A model generated the notes under the pieces. That model ran no database searches and was not told the origin of the DNA. It saw only the letters and a program-made list of their open reading frames with translations. A stretch of 64,000 nucleotides of DNA, taken from assembly GCA_030695565.1 (NCBI GenBank), contig JAUYRZ010000064.1:1-64000 (forward strand), given 5' to 3'. Origin of the DNA: Archangium sp. GTDB lineage: Bacteria; Myxococcota; Myxococcia; Myxococcales; Myxococcaceae. The position numbers and the translations under genes were made by a program. Within the stretch, counting starts at the first letter, position 1. Every line of letters starts with the position of its first letter. Shown here piece after piece: positions 26,501 to 33,579 of this stretch.

Positions 26501-26882
26501 GCCGGCCAACTGCCAGTACGACGACCAGCTGTCCCCCGGGCAGACGACGAGCCACAACTCGACGCGCTACAACCCCATCGTGCAGTTCACCGGCGGCGTG
26601 GCAGACGAAATCTGCAACACCAACTGGTCCTCGACGCTGCAGAACCTCGGGCGCACCGCGTTCGGGTACCGCACGCAGTTCTACCTGAACAACGCGCCTG
26701 ACCAGGCGATGCAGCAGGTGGTGGTGCGGGTCAACGGCCAGGCGGTGATGGGTTGCGCGCAGGAGGCCGGCTGCACCACGTGGTGGTACGACTCCGCGTC
26801 GAACTCGATCAAGTTCGCGAGCACGGCGACGCCGCAGCCCGGCATCCCGCTCGAGATTCAGTACGTGCAGAGCTGCTTCTGA
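23586..26882 (+). CDS. Lipoprotein with ASH/choice-of-anchor repeats and vWA-like domain
   Basis: 1098 residues from the ATG at 23586, chosen for its lipoprotein signal (ALVLSTFVLAVSGC, Cys near residue 19) and CCGGAG upstream; the open frame extends far 5' but is antisense to other genes. About seven ASH-type Ig-like repeats (~60-780) share the pattern DFG-x-(V/T)...T-x2-N-x-G or N-x-S (YDFGLALVGERKSQTMTLRN, DFGKTPIGETLPFSVPFQN, NYGFVNPGSETIKEVIFVN). Around residue 790 a vWA-like domain begins with an intact DDSCS MIDAS (DILLVVDDSCSMADKQAAL). It is probably an exported, surface-anchored adhesion protein. A close structural paralogue lies at 58181-61114. Confidence 0.88.
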   Translation: MPHSFFARSALVLSTFVLAVSGCRCDGQNIGRTNGEIVVIWRNAAGERVTNRDATYDFGLALVGERKSQTMTLRNTGANRLTLRTLELSEGDEVSFGPPPGQVTSDTSTFQSQFAAIELQPNEQTELEVSFTPRGLKGNYLSKLLLTTEGTRLEDSTAVITLIGQGEKGACDLPTIIDFGKTPIGETLPFSVPFQNPTSLPAFGTAGAIVGPDAANFGYAVNTPVGQVPVAPRSSTDVVLTFTPTELRQYEATVTLTGAGECPVTTVILRGEGSNETLTWSPTSLNYGFVNPGSETIKEVIFVNPASVPIVLTAVTSTNSADFYHAVPAGTDATRLSIPGNSVPFPMRIACNPSLLGGRTGTLTFQTGLTQTPGGTIMLACTGGGPRIRVAPRPTLSFGRVGFFPGNSTFSVTRKVNVQNVGSRPPMPDPLSNLYLGEVASDGTPGQLPLFDLTPGAGTAADEFEVSLGSPYNPAVGLQAIAGSNFVDFTVKLRPQSIGMKTATFVLHSNDGSEPNITVNLTADVQQLPPCTFITSPAMANYGLVTPGTTKDLPITITNTSVTAGETCYLSGIELGAGSDLAFSIVGGNIVEKELQPQESFQVVVRAAPSGPTPTMLQTLTGQLVFNSTSSARPQAAIPLRASVGPACLTVTPDPMDFGTVRVSCSSASRNFNIYNTCSAPVTINGFTMQAAGGQPPGGPNCQGNMPCPEFRLTSSPMIPGGGLVINPGGTAPVTFQAAYRPIDVGSDSGAVAIDAIQNGQSITYLVGLQGRGDTTGIQVDTYTQDLQPKADILLVVDDSCSMADKQAALAANFNSFIQYAVAANVDYQVGVTTTTEAQMECVPGLGCFANMSKGWGGKLVVDGPTGLKFVKPTTPAVSQVFSRLVNVGTNGGGTEVALTTAVMALTPPVISAENAGFVRPDANLAVVIISDASDQSTQPVTYYQDLLVNVKGFQRLSYFTFSAITPRQSATPANCQYDDQLSPGQTTSHNSTRYNPIVQFTGGVADEICNTNWSSTLQNLGRTAFGYRTQFYLNNAPDQAMQQVVVRVNGQAVMGCAQEAGCTTWWYDSASNSIKFASTATPQPGIPLEIQYVQSCF

Positions 26883-26890
26883 AGTCCGTG

Positions 26891-26943
26891 CCTCCCTCTC
26901 CCCTCCGGGGGAGAGGGTCGGGGAGAGGGTCGGGGAGAGGGCT
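26891..26943. repeat. Dispersed palindromic repeat with partial tandem duplication
   Basis: The core palindrome (CCTCTCCCCTCCGGGGGAGAGG) is followed by the GTCGGGGAGAGG segment twice in tandem. It lies at the convergent ends of the ASH lipoprotein and rhodanese genes and touches the rhodanese stop codon. Confidence 0.75.
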
Positions 26944-27284
26944 TACCAGCGGTTCATCGAACCCAGGTTGAAGACCTGGGTGTAGCCACGGCTCTTGAGA
27001 ACCGAGCGGGCCATGGCGCTGCGTGTACCTGACGCGCAGTAGAGAATGAGGGGCTGGTCTTTGGCCCCGAGCTTGTCGTCGCTCAAGGCTCCCACGGGAA
27101 CGTTCACCGCGCCCTCGAGGTGACCTGCGGCGAACTCAGCCGGGCTTCGCACGTCGATCAGTTTGGCGCCCGTCTTCACCAGCGCGCGCGCTTTGTGGGG
27201 TGAGATCTGCCCGAGGCGTTTGAACACCATCAGCGCGGCGATCGCCGCGGTGAGAACAAGCCAGGGGACGTAGTCGGGATTCAT
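26943..27284 (-). CDS. Membrane-anchored single-domain rhodanese
   Basis: 113 residues. An N-terminal membrane helix (YVPWLVLTAAIAALMVF) is followed by a complete rhodanese fold with the family opening (LIDVRSPAEFAAGHLEGAVN) and active-site loop C-A-S-G-T-R after LILY. The Cys accepts sulfane sulfur, so it would handle thiosulfate or persulfide at the membrane. It closely resembles YibN/GlpE-type proteins. The gene is bracketed by inverted copies of the dispersed repeat (26891-26943 and 27296-27333). Confidence 0.93.
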   Translation of the reverse strand: MNPDYVPWLVLTAAIAALMVFKRLGQISPHKARALVKTGAKLIDVRSPAEFAAGHLEGAVNVPVGALSDDKLGAKDQPLILYCASGTRSAMARSVLKSRGYTQVFNLGSMNRW

Positions 27285-27295
27285 GTCAGCGACCG

Positions 27296-27333
27296 CCCTC
27301 TCCCCAACCCTCTCCCCCTCGGGGAGAGGGAGG
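27296..27333. repeat. Dispersed palindromic repeat
   Basis: CCCTCTCCCCAACCCTCTCC followed by CCTCGGGGAGAGGG, orientation opposite to the copy at 26891. It lies between the rhodanese start and the stop of the upstream minus-strand gene. Confidence 0.75.
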
Positions 27334-27371
27334 CAGAGCGTTGGAGTTGGTGGAGTGAGTGCTGAGTCGGC

Positions 27372-28388
27372 TCATTCCTTCGGAAGAGCCCGCAGCACGG
27401 CCTTGCCGTCTTTGATCACGACCTTGAACTCGACCGTCTTCGCGTTGTGCTGCTTCATCAACTCAGGCACCTGCTTACGCAACGAGCTGGCCACCGAGTC
27501 GAGGGTCACCGCCTTGGTGTCTTCCCCGCACCGCTTCTTGGCCATCACGTACGCGTCGTAGATGGCCTTCACCTTGGTGTCCGACAACCCTCCGTCGCCC
27601 CCCGCCGCGGGAGGCCGCGGCGGCGCGACTGCTGCAGGCCGAAACGCTGGATTGGACCCCGTGACCGGGGGGCGGATGGCCGGGTTCGAGCCCGTCGCAA
27701 CCGCGGGCTTGAACGCCGGCACGCTGCCCGTCGCCAGCGGCGCGCTGATCTTCGGCGGGCCACTGGGACGCGGCGGAATGGCAGGCGTGAGCGGCGCGAT
27801 GGGCGGTGTCAACGGCTTGAGACCCAGGGGCGGCGTCACCACCGGCCTGACGCCCCCGGCCGGAGTCACCGGCATGATCGCCGGCGCAATCCCCGTCACC
27901 GGCTTGACCTGCGGAGCAGCCGCCGCTGCCCGAGCCGAAGCCGCGGCCTCTGCCGCCGCCAGCGCCGAAGCGAGATCATCCGCGCCCTCGTCGAGATCGG
28001 AGAGATCGAGATCCTCATCCACATCGAAGTCGGAGTCAGCGCTCTGCTTCTTCTCGTCTTTCTTCTGATGGCGCTTCAGGCGCATCACGTCGCGTTTGTA
28101 GGTGCCCGCTTCGATCTGCTGAATCGTGCGCTCCCACAGTCGCTCGAACGTCAGCAGCTTCTGGCCGATGCTCTCGATGCGAAACTTCGCGGCCGTCTGG
28201 CGCACGAAGGAGCTCTTCAGCTTCATGTACTGCTTCTTGAACCCCTCGTGCTTCTTGAGCGGGGGCAACCGGTCGTTGCCCATGAAGTACTGGTCGTAAG
28301 CGGCTCGAAGCTCAGCCAGCTCGGCATCGAGCTCGTTGCAGCGCTGCATCGCATCTTCGGAGCCCTTGATGGCGCTACCGTCAGCCAT
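27372..28388 (-). CDS. MXAN_5187-like protein with Pro/Thr/Gly-rich linker
   Basis: 338 residues from the ATG at 28388; an alternative ATG at 28412 adds 8. The N-terminal ~115 residues are a helical coiled coil (ELDAELAELRAAYDQYFMGN, then KHEGFKKQYMKLKSSFVRQT). An acidic stretch (DFDVDEDLDLSDLDEG) and a low-complexity linker with TG-x-x-PAF-x-P units follow. The C-terminal ~65 residues (DTKVKAIYDAYVMAKKRCGE to VEFKVVIKDGKAVLRALP) match my memory of the C-terminal domain named after Myxococcus MXAN_5187. The cytoplasmic role is unknown. Similar linker units occur in the gene at 43906. Confidence 0.8.
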   Translation of the reverse strand: MADGSAIKGSEDAMQRCNELDAELAELRAAYDQYFMGNDRLPPLKKHEGFKKQYMKLKSSFVRQTAAKFRIESIGQKLLTFERLWERTIQQIEAGTYKRDVMRLKRHQKKDEKKQSADSDFDVDEDLDLSDLDEGADDLASALAAAEAAASARAAAAAPQVKPVTGIAPAIMPVTPAGGVRPVVTPPLGLKPLTPPIAPLTPAIPPRPSGPPKISAPLATGSVPAFKPAVATGSNPAIRPPVTGSNPAFRPAAVAPPRPPAAGGDGGLSDTKVKAIYDAYVMAKKRCGEDTKAVTLDSVASSLRKQVPELMKQHNAKTVEFKVVIKDGKAVLRALPKE

Positions 28389-28447
28389 GGCCTTATCGAC
28401 TCTTACCGGCACGGGGTCGCCACTCTACCCAGAACTCCTCGCAGGCG

Positions 28448-29701
28448 TCAGGCTGCCGTGAGGGCAGTGAGGTCGACGGCCGGGCGGGCCTTCACTTCGC
28501 GCAAATTCTTGGCCAGCAGGTAGCTGCCGAAGCTGAACATGGCGATCGAGATGAACTGGCTGGTCGAGATGTTGTACCAGGCGCCCGTGGGGATGCTGGG
28601 GATGAGGCCGTGGATGGTGCCGCGCTCCAGGTCTCCGCGGAAGAGCTCCACCGAGGTGCGGAGCACCGCGTAACACATGAGCCACATGGCGAAGATCTGC
28701 CCGTGGAACCGGCGCCAGCGGCGGGCGGTCATCAGCACCCCGAAGAGCACCATCTGCCCGAACGACTCGTAGAGCTGGGTGGGATGAATGGGGAGCGTGT
28801 GGCCGTGCTGCACCACCCAGTCGCTGATGCGCACCGCGCCATCGACGGCCTGGGCGGAGACCTGACCCGTCGACTCCACCACCCAACGCGTCTCGTTCGA
28901 GGCGTCGACCATCGAGCTGTAGGCGAGGCTGGGCGTGCCGCCGGCGCCGCCGAAGAGGTTCATCGCCTGCGTGCCGGGGAACTCCACCGCGAAAGGCGCC
29001 TTGGCATGCGTGGTGACGTCGCCCCAGCAGCAGCCCGCTGAGAAGCAGCCCAGGCGGCCGAAGGCCTGGCCGAGCGAGACGGTGGGAATGGCGAGGTCGG
29101 CCAACCGGAGGAACTCGATGCCGTTTCTCCGCGCGAAGATGATGGAGCCGATGGTCGCGCCGATGAGGCCGCCGTAGAAGACGAGGCCGCCCCCCAGGCT
29201 GAAGATCTTCACCGGGTCGGCCGCGTAGTCCTTCCAGTTCACCATCACGAAGAGCACACGCGAGCCGATGATGCCGCCGACGAAACAATAGAAGGCGAGA
29301 TCGTACATCTGCAGGCTGCGCTCGACGCCCTCTTTGCCCGGCCACTCGCGCAGCGCCAGCCACGAGATGACGGTCGTCGCGGTGATGAACCCCAGGCCGA
29401 TCATCACGCCGTAGGTGTGAATCGGAATGCCCTCACCCTTGCCCCGGCCGATGACCGGCACGTTGGGCAGCGCGTAATAGAGACCGAAACCTGCCAGCGC
29501 CACGCCCACCAGGCCGTAGGTGATGGCCCGGTTGCGGCGCTCGTCGGGGGTGGGCTCGACGGGGTTGCCCTTGGCGTCGACGCCGCCGGCGTTCCGCCAG
29601 CCGTTCATCGCGGAGTAGGCGACCAGCCCGAGCGCCACCAGATAGAGGAGCGCCTTGGAGAAGTCGGTTTCGAACACGAAGCGATACAGGACCGGCAGCA
29701 T
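28448..29701 (-). CDS. lgt: Prolipoprotein diacylglyceryl transferase
   Basis: 417 residues from the ATG at 29701, with AAGGAG upstream. It is the inner-membrane enzyme that attaches diacylglycerol to the lipobox Cys of prolipoproteins, the first maturation step. Multiple membrane helices, the H-x-Y-G motif (PIHTYGVMIGLG), GSRVLFVMVNW and the Lgt signature (GQAFGRLGCFSAGCCWGD) are all present, as is the C-terminal HPTQLYES region. It is longer than typical Lgt (~270-300) because of an N-terminal ~70-residue hydrophobic extension and an inserted loop after the signature. It lies downstream of marR and pal on the same strand, fitting a lipoprotein-biogenesis operon. Confidence 0.95.
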   Translation of the reverse strand: MLPVLYRFVFETDFSKALLYLVALGLVAYSAMNGWRNAGGVDAKGNPVEPTPDERRNRAITYGLVGVALAGFGLYYALPNVPVIGRGKGEGIPIHTYGVMIGLGFITATTVISWLALREWPGKEGVERSLQMYDLAFYCFVGGIIGSRVLFVMVNWKDYAADPVKIFSLGGGLVFYGGLIGATIGSIIFARRNGIEFLRLADLAIPTVSLGQAFGRLGCFSAGCCWGDVTTHAKAPFAVEFPGTQAMNLFGGAGGTPSLAYSSMVDASNETRWVVESTGQVSAQAVDGAVRISDWVVQHGHTLPIHPTQLYESFGQMVLFGVLMTARRWRRFHGQIFAMWLMCYAVLRTSVELFRGDLERGTIHGLIPSIPTGAWYNISTSQFISIAMFSFGSYLLAKNLREVKARPAVDLTALTAA

Positions 29702-29750
29702 GGGGCTCTCCGTACTCCTTTCGATGGGCCTCGCCAACACACCGAAATGG

Positions 29751-30215
29751 TCAGCTGTTCCCGGGCCTGCCGAGAATCGAGACGAGCTCGTCGAGCACCA
29801 CGCGCACGGTGGCAATTCGCCCCTCCGGCTCCTGCGCCAGCAGCCGGGTGACGGCGTGCTCGACGGTGCCCCCGCGCCGGGAGAGCAAGGTGCTGCCGGC
29901 GGCGGTGATGCGAAAGAGCGCCCGCCTTCGATCTTCTTTGTCCACCGTGCGGCGCAGCAGCTTCTGCCCCTCGAGGCGATCCAGCACGCCGGTCAACGTG
30001 CTGGGGTGGAGGTGCAGCGTGCGCGCGAGATGCCCCGCGGAGATGCCCGGGTTCTTCCCCACCAGCCGCAGCACCAGCCGCTGGAGCCCGGTCAGCCCCA
30101 GCTCGGACTGCATGCGTTTGGAGACCGTCTGGAGCTCGTGATCGAGCCGCCAGATGACCTGCAGGAACGCGAGCGTGTCGTCGAGCCGAACGTCTTGTTC
30201 ATCGGGCGCAGTCAC
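29751..30215 (-). CDS. MarR-family transcriptional regulator
   Basis: 154 residues from a GTG at 30215 with AAGGGG 7 bases upstream. The winged-helix MarR layout is clear: a dimerisation helix, GLTGLQRLVLRLVGKNPGI, recognition helix region LARTLHLHPSTLTGVLDRLE, and the wing with D-x-R-S-like KEDRRRALFRITAAG. It is a cytoplasmic dimeric repressor or activator, often ligand-released. It sits between pal (25 bp upstream) and lgt (49 bp downstream), so it is likely co-transcribed with both and may bind the palindromes in front of pal. Confidence 0.93.
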   Translation of the reverse strand: MTAPDEQDVRLDDTLAFLQVIWRLDHELQTVSKRMQSELGLTGLQRLVLRLVGKNPGISAGHLARTLHLHPSTLTGVLDRLEGQKLLRRTVDKEDRRRALFRITAAGSTLLSRRGGTVEHAVTRLLAQEPEGRIATVRVVLDELVSILGRPGNS

Positions 30216-30240
30216 CAGGGCCCCTTGTCACGACTCTCGT

Positions 30241-30753
30241 TCAGTTCGTAGCCCGCAGCACGTCGGCGCGCCGGTTGCGCGAGTGCGCCTCGGGCGTGTG
30301 CCCCGGGTCGGCCGGCTTCTCCGCGCCGTGGCTCAGGGTGTCGACCTGCGTGGGTTGCACGCCGAGCGCCACCAGGTACTTCCTCGCCATCTCGGCGCGG
30401 CGTTGGCCCAACATCAGGTTGTACTCCTGGGTGCCGAGCTCATCGCAGTTGCCCTCGACCAGCACCTGGAGCGCGCCGTGTTTGCGCAGCACCTCACCGA
30501 CCCGTTGCAGCGCCGTCATGCCCTCGGGGCTGAGCTGATCGCCGTTGAACTCGAAGTAGGCCGTGGCGTTGCGCAGGGCTTCGTCGAGCGCAGCCACCCC
30601 GTCGGGGGCCGCGGTGGGCGCGGGCGTCAGGGCCACCTGAGGCGCTGGAGCGGGCGCAGGCGCCGCGACGGGCTCAGGAGCAGCCGCCACCTTCTGATGG
30701 GCACAGCCCGCACCGACGACCAACAGCGCACACATGATCACGCTTCGCACCAT
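30241..30753 (-). CDS. pal: Pal-like peptidoglycan-associated lipoprotein (OmpA C-terminal domain)
   Basis: 170 residues from the ATG at 30753, with AGGAGG 6 bases upstream. A lipoprotein signal (CALLVVGAGC) is followed by an Ala/Pro-rich linker and a complete OmpA-like peptidoglycan-binding domain with the Pal form of the motif (EGNCDELGTQEYNLMLGQRR and SHGAEKP). It tethers the outer membrane to peptidoglycan. Typical Pal reads GHCDERGT; here His and Arg are Asn and Leu. No tolB is adjacent, so a paralogue of the Tol-linked Pal is possible. It heads a pal-marR-lgt cluster. Confidence 0.88.
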   Translation of the reverse strand: MVRSVIMCALLVVGAGCAHQKVAAAPEPVAAPAPAPAPQVALTPAPTAAPDGVAALDEALRNATAYFEFNGDQLSPEGMTALQRVGEVLRKHGALQVLVEGNCDELGTQEYNLMLGQRRAEMARKYLVALGVQPTQVDTLSHGAEKPADPGHTPEAHSRNRRADVLRATN

Positions 30754-30768
30754 GACGACCTCCTGAGA

Positions 30769-30788
30769 TTGGTTTGATTCCAAACGAA
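30769..30788. promoter_or_regulatory. Putative MarR-type operator 1
   Basis: TTGGTTTGATTCCAAACGAA, an imperfect 9-2-9 inverted repeat 16 bases upstream of the pal start. It shares the half-site TT-x-GTTTG with operator 2. A MarR gene in the same cluster is the obvious candidate binder. Confidence 0.5.
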
Positions 30789-30834
30789 TTGCCGACTGCG
30801 CTTCATACTGGCGTATACCACGCCCCGCATCTAA

Positions 30835-30854
30835 TTCGTTTGACCTCATACGAA
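30835..30854. promoter_or_regulatory. Putative MarR-type operator 2
   Basis: TTCGTTTGACCTCATACGAA, a 9-2-9 inverted repeat with one mismatch, ending 11 bases before the ATG of the divergent OmpA/MotB-like gene, so binding would cover its ribosome-binding region. Separated from operator 1 by 46 bases. Confidence 0.55.
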
Positions 30855-30865
30855 CTGGAGAGACC

Positions 30866-31783
30866 ATGAAGCCATTCTTCCGACTCCTCGCCGTGGCGGC
30901 CCTGGCCACCGGCTGCGTCACCACCAGCGAACACGAGAAGAAGATCGCCGAGCTCGACGCCTTGAGAGCCACTCAAGGGCAGGAGGCCGCGGCGAAGCAG
31001 CAGAGCCTGCAGGCCCGGGTCGACGCGCTCGAGACCAGGCGCGCCGCGCTGGAAGCCCAGGGCAAAGACCTCGCCTCCCAAATCGCGCTGCTGACCGAGG
31101 AGCGGGCGAAGCTGCGCAAGAACCTCGACGACAACTCGGCGTTGGTCGACGAGTTCAAGAAGCGGCTCGAGAAGCTGGGGCAGAACGTGGAGAAGCTCAC
31201 CAGCGAGCGGGGGCAGCTGGCCGGCGCGCTCGACGCCACCCGGGAACGGCTCGAGGAGCTGCGCAAGCAGAAGGCCGCTGCCGAAGCGCTCGCCGCCACC
31301 TTCCAGAGCCTGGTCTCGCGCCTCAAGTCGATGAGTGATGCGGGCCAGCTCAAGGTGAGCATCCGCGACGGGCGCATGTTGATCGCGATGCCCAACGACG
31401 TGTTGTTCGACTCGGGCCGCACCGACCTGAAGAAGGAAGCGCAGGTCACCCTGGCCAGCATCGCGCAGGTGCTCTCCACCATCAGCGATCGCCACTTCCT
31501 GGTGGCCGGCCACACCGACAACGTGCCGATTCGCACCGAGCGTTTTCCTTCGAACTGGGAGCTGTCCACCGCGCGCGCGGTCGAGGTGACGCGCTTCCTG
31601 GTGGCCAAGGGCATGAAGCCTGAGCTGCTGGCCGCGGCGGGGTACGGTGAGTTCGACGCGGTGGCGCCCAATGAGCCCGACACGCGCAGCCTCAACCGGC
31701 GCATCGAGATCGTGCTCCAGCCGAACCTGTCGGAGCTGCCTGCGCTGGGGGGCCTGATGCCCTCCGCCCCCACCGCCCGCTGA
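30866..31783 (+). CDS. OmpA/MotB-type lipoprotein with long coiled coil
   Basis: 305 residues. A lipoprotein signal (LLAVAALATGC) is followed by a coiled coil (~20-155, heptad Leu/Ala with many Glu/Lys) and a C-terminal OmpA/MotB domain (~165-290; VLFDSGRTDLKKEAQ, GHTDNVPIRT, NWELSTARAVEVTRFL, GYGEFDAVAPN, SLNRRIEIVL). It would bind peptidoglycan from an outer-membrane or periplasmic anchor, with the coiled coil as a spacer. It is divergent from pal with shared palindromic operators, so both envelope-tethering proteins are probably co-regulated. Confidence 0.93.
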   Translation: MKPFFRLLAVAALATGCVTTSEHEKKIAELDALRATQGQEAAAKQQSLQARVDALETRRAALEAQGKDLASQIALLTEERAKLRKNLDDNSALVDEFKKRLEKLGQNVEKLTSERGQLAGALDATRERLEELRKQKAAAEALAATFQSLVSRLKSMSDAGQLKVSIRDGRMLIAMPNDVLFDSGRTDLKKEAQVTLASIAQVLSTISDRHFLVAGHTDNVPIRTERFPSNWELSTARAVEVTRFLVAKGMKPELLAAAGYGEFDAVAPNEPDTRSLNRRIEIVLQPNLSELPALGGLMPSAPTAR

Positions 31784-31856
31784 GAGGAGTGCTCTCGGGT
31801 CGATCGGTCAGAATCACGGCGTGGTCGAGCGGCCCGCGCGCTGCCATAAGCAGCGC

Positions 31857-32609
31857 ATGACGGTCGAAGTGCGACGCGTGGTGGTGCCGGAGACGTTCGA
31901 AGCGACGCTGGTGGAAGCACGCATGGTGACGCCGCGCGTGCGCGAGCTCATCTTCGAGCGGGTCGACGGCAAGGCGTTCAGCTTCCAGTCGGGGCAGTGG
32001 GTGAGCCTGGTGTTGCCGCTCGTCGATGAGAAAGACAGGCCGCTGCGGCGCTCGTATTCCATCGCGTCGGTGCCCCGCCCAGGCTCCCGGTTCGAGCTGG
32101 TGGTCACCCGCGTCGACGAAGGCCGGGGCAGCACGTGGCTGCACGAGATGACGGTCGGCACCAGCCTCGAGGTGAAGGGGCCGCAGGGCATGTTCCAGCG
32201 CGCGGCCGACGCGGGGCCCTCGCTCTTCGTGGCCACCGGCACCGGGGTGGCGCCGTTTCGCGGCATGATTCACGACGCGTTGGCGGCCGGGGGCACCACG
32301 CCCTTGTGGGTGCTCTTCGGCGTGCGGGCCCCCGCCGACGCGCTCTACCGGGAAGAGTTCGAGGCGCTGGAGAAGACGAACCCGCGGCTTCGCTTCATGC
32401 TCTCGATGTCACGCCCGCCCGACGACTGGGCCGGGTACCGCGGCTACGTGCAGACCCACGTGCTCGACTTGTGGAGTCAGCTCTCCGAACACGGCCGCCC
32501 CGAGGCGTACGTGTGCGGCGTGAAGAAGATGCTGCTCGAGGTGCGCCAGGTGCTCAAGACGCACGGGTTCGCCGAGCGGGCGCAGCTGCACCTCGAGAGC
32601 TACGACTGA
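31857..32609 (+). CDS. FAD/NAD(P)-binding oxidoreductase (ferredoxin-NADP+ reductase-like)
   Basis: 250 residues from the ATG at 31857; an ATG at 31821 would add 12 residues. The FAD-binding barrel shows the R-x-Y-S motif ([10 protein letters not shown]), followed by the NAD(P) domain with GTG-x-x-P motif ([15 protein letters not shown]) and the C-terminal YVCGVKKM nucleotide site. No 2Fe-2S domain is present, so it would take electrons from a separate ferredoxin or act on flavin/haem partners in the cytoplasm. Its 3' end overlaps the convergent crotonase gene by 10 bases. Confidence 0.9.
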   Translation: MTVEVRRVVVPETFEATLVEARMVTPRVRELIFERVDGKAFSFQSGQWVSLVLPLVDEKDRPLRRSYSIASVPRPGSRFELVVTRVDEGRGSTWLHEMTVGTSLEVKGPQGMFQRAADAGPSLFVATGTGVAPFRGMIHDALAAGGTTPLWVLFGVRAPADALYREEFEALEKTNPRLRFMLSMSRPPDDWAGYRGYVQTHVLDLWSQLSEHGRPEAYVCGVKKMLLEVRQVLKTHGFAERAQLHLESYD

Positions 32610-33508
32610 GGTTTGCGCTTGCTCTCGAGCTCGCGAATCTTCTCGCGCGCCTCGTCGCCTTCGGGAATGGGCTGGCCGCTGTCGCGATACGCCACCGCCG
32701 CCTTGAACCCTTCCGTCTGTGCGTAGCGGCGGAACCAGAGGCCTTCGGGGTTGTGGCGGGTGATGCCGTCGAAGAGCGTGGCGAGGTTCTGGGTCTGCTC
32801 GAGGCCCATGGTGAGTTGCACCTGGTTGACCACCATCTTGTGCATCGCCAGGTGGCTGCGCGGCACGCCTGAGATGCGGTCGGCCAGCTGCCGGGTGCGC
32901 GTCTCGAGCTGATCGACCGGCACGGAGTCGTTGGCGAGGCCCCAGGCCTTGGCGGTGACGCCGTCGATGGTGTCGCCGGTGAACATCATCTGCTTGGCGC
33001 GCGCGGCGCCGAGGCGGAAGGTCCACATGGCGGTGGTGGGGCAGCCCCACACGCGGGTGGGCATGTAGCCAATGCGTGCGTCGTCGGCCATCACCAGCAG
33101 GTCGCAGCACAAGGCGATGTCGCTGCCACCGGCGACGGCGGCGCCGTGCACCTTGGCGATGGTGGGCTTGGGGCTGCGCCACAACGACATGAAGTCTTCG
33201 GTGTTGCGCTTCATGTACGCGTAGTCGTCGAGCGGATCCCACGGGTGGCGCTCTTGTTGGCAGGGGTGATCGCCTTCACCGCCGCCGAAGATCGACAGGT
33301 CGTAGCCGCCGCAGAACCCCTTGCCTGCGCCTTCGACCACGATGACGTGCACGCTCGCTTCGGCGTTGGCCCATTCGACGGCGGCGCGCAGCTCTCGCGG
33401 GGTCTCTTCGTTGATCGCGTTGAGCTTCTCGGGCCGGTTGAGTACCAGCCGGGCGACGCGCGGGTTGAGGGGATCAGCGTCGATGCGCAACGTGGAGAAG
33501 GAGGGCAT
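32600..33508 (-). CDS. Crotonase/enoyl-CoA hydratase family protein
   Basis: 302 residues. The crotonase fold is clear: [20 protein letters not shown], the first oxyanion-hole loop ([11 protein letters not shown]) and the second ([19 protein letters not shown]). At the position where hydratases usually carry a catalytic Glu (GGG-x-E-LA) this protein has Asp-containing GSDIAL, so hydratase activity is uncertain and another acyl-CoA reaction is possible. A cytoplasmic acyl-CoA enzyme; the neighbours give no pathway clue. A dispersed repeat lies just upstream of its start. Confidence 0.88.
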   Translation of the reverse strand: MPSFSTLRIDADPLNPRVARLVLNRPEKLNAINEETPRELRAAVEWANAEASVHVIVVEGAGKGFCGGYDLSIFGGGEGDHPCQQERHPWDPLDDYAYMKRNTEDFMSLWRSPKPTIAKVHGAAVAGGSDIALCCDLLVMADDARIGYMPTRVWGCPTTAMWTFRLGAARAKQMMFTGDTIDGVTAKAWGLANDSVPVDQLETRTRQLADRISGVPRSHLAMHKMVVNQVQLTMGLEQTQNLATLFDGITRHNPEGLWFRRYAQTEGFKAAVAYRDSGQPIPEGDEAREKIRELESKRKPQS

Positions 33509-33547
33509 GCGCAGTCGTACGACAGATCAGAAGTTCGATCAGCCTGT

Positions 33548-33578
33548 CTCCCTCTCCCCACCACCAGGGAGAGGGGCC
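33548..33578. repeat. Dispersed palindromic repeat
   Basis: CTCCCTCTCCCCACCACCAG followed by GGAGAGGGGCC; an abbreviated copy between two minus-strand genes, ending 2 bases before the stop of the Ig-like lipoprotein gene. Confidence 0.65.
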
Positions 33579-33579
33579 G

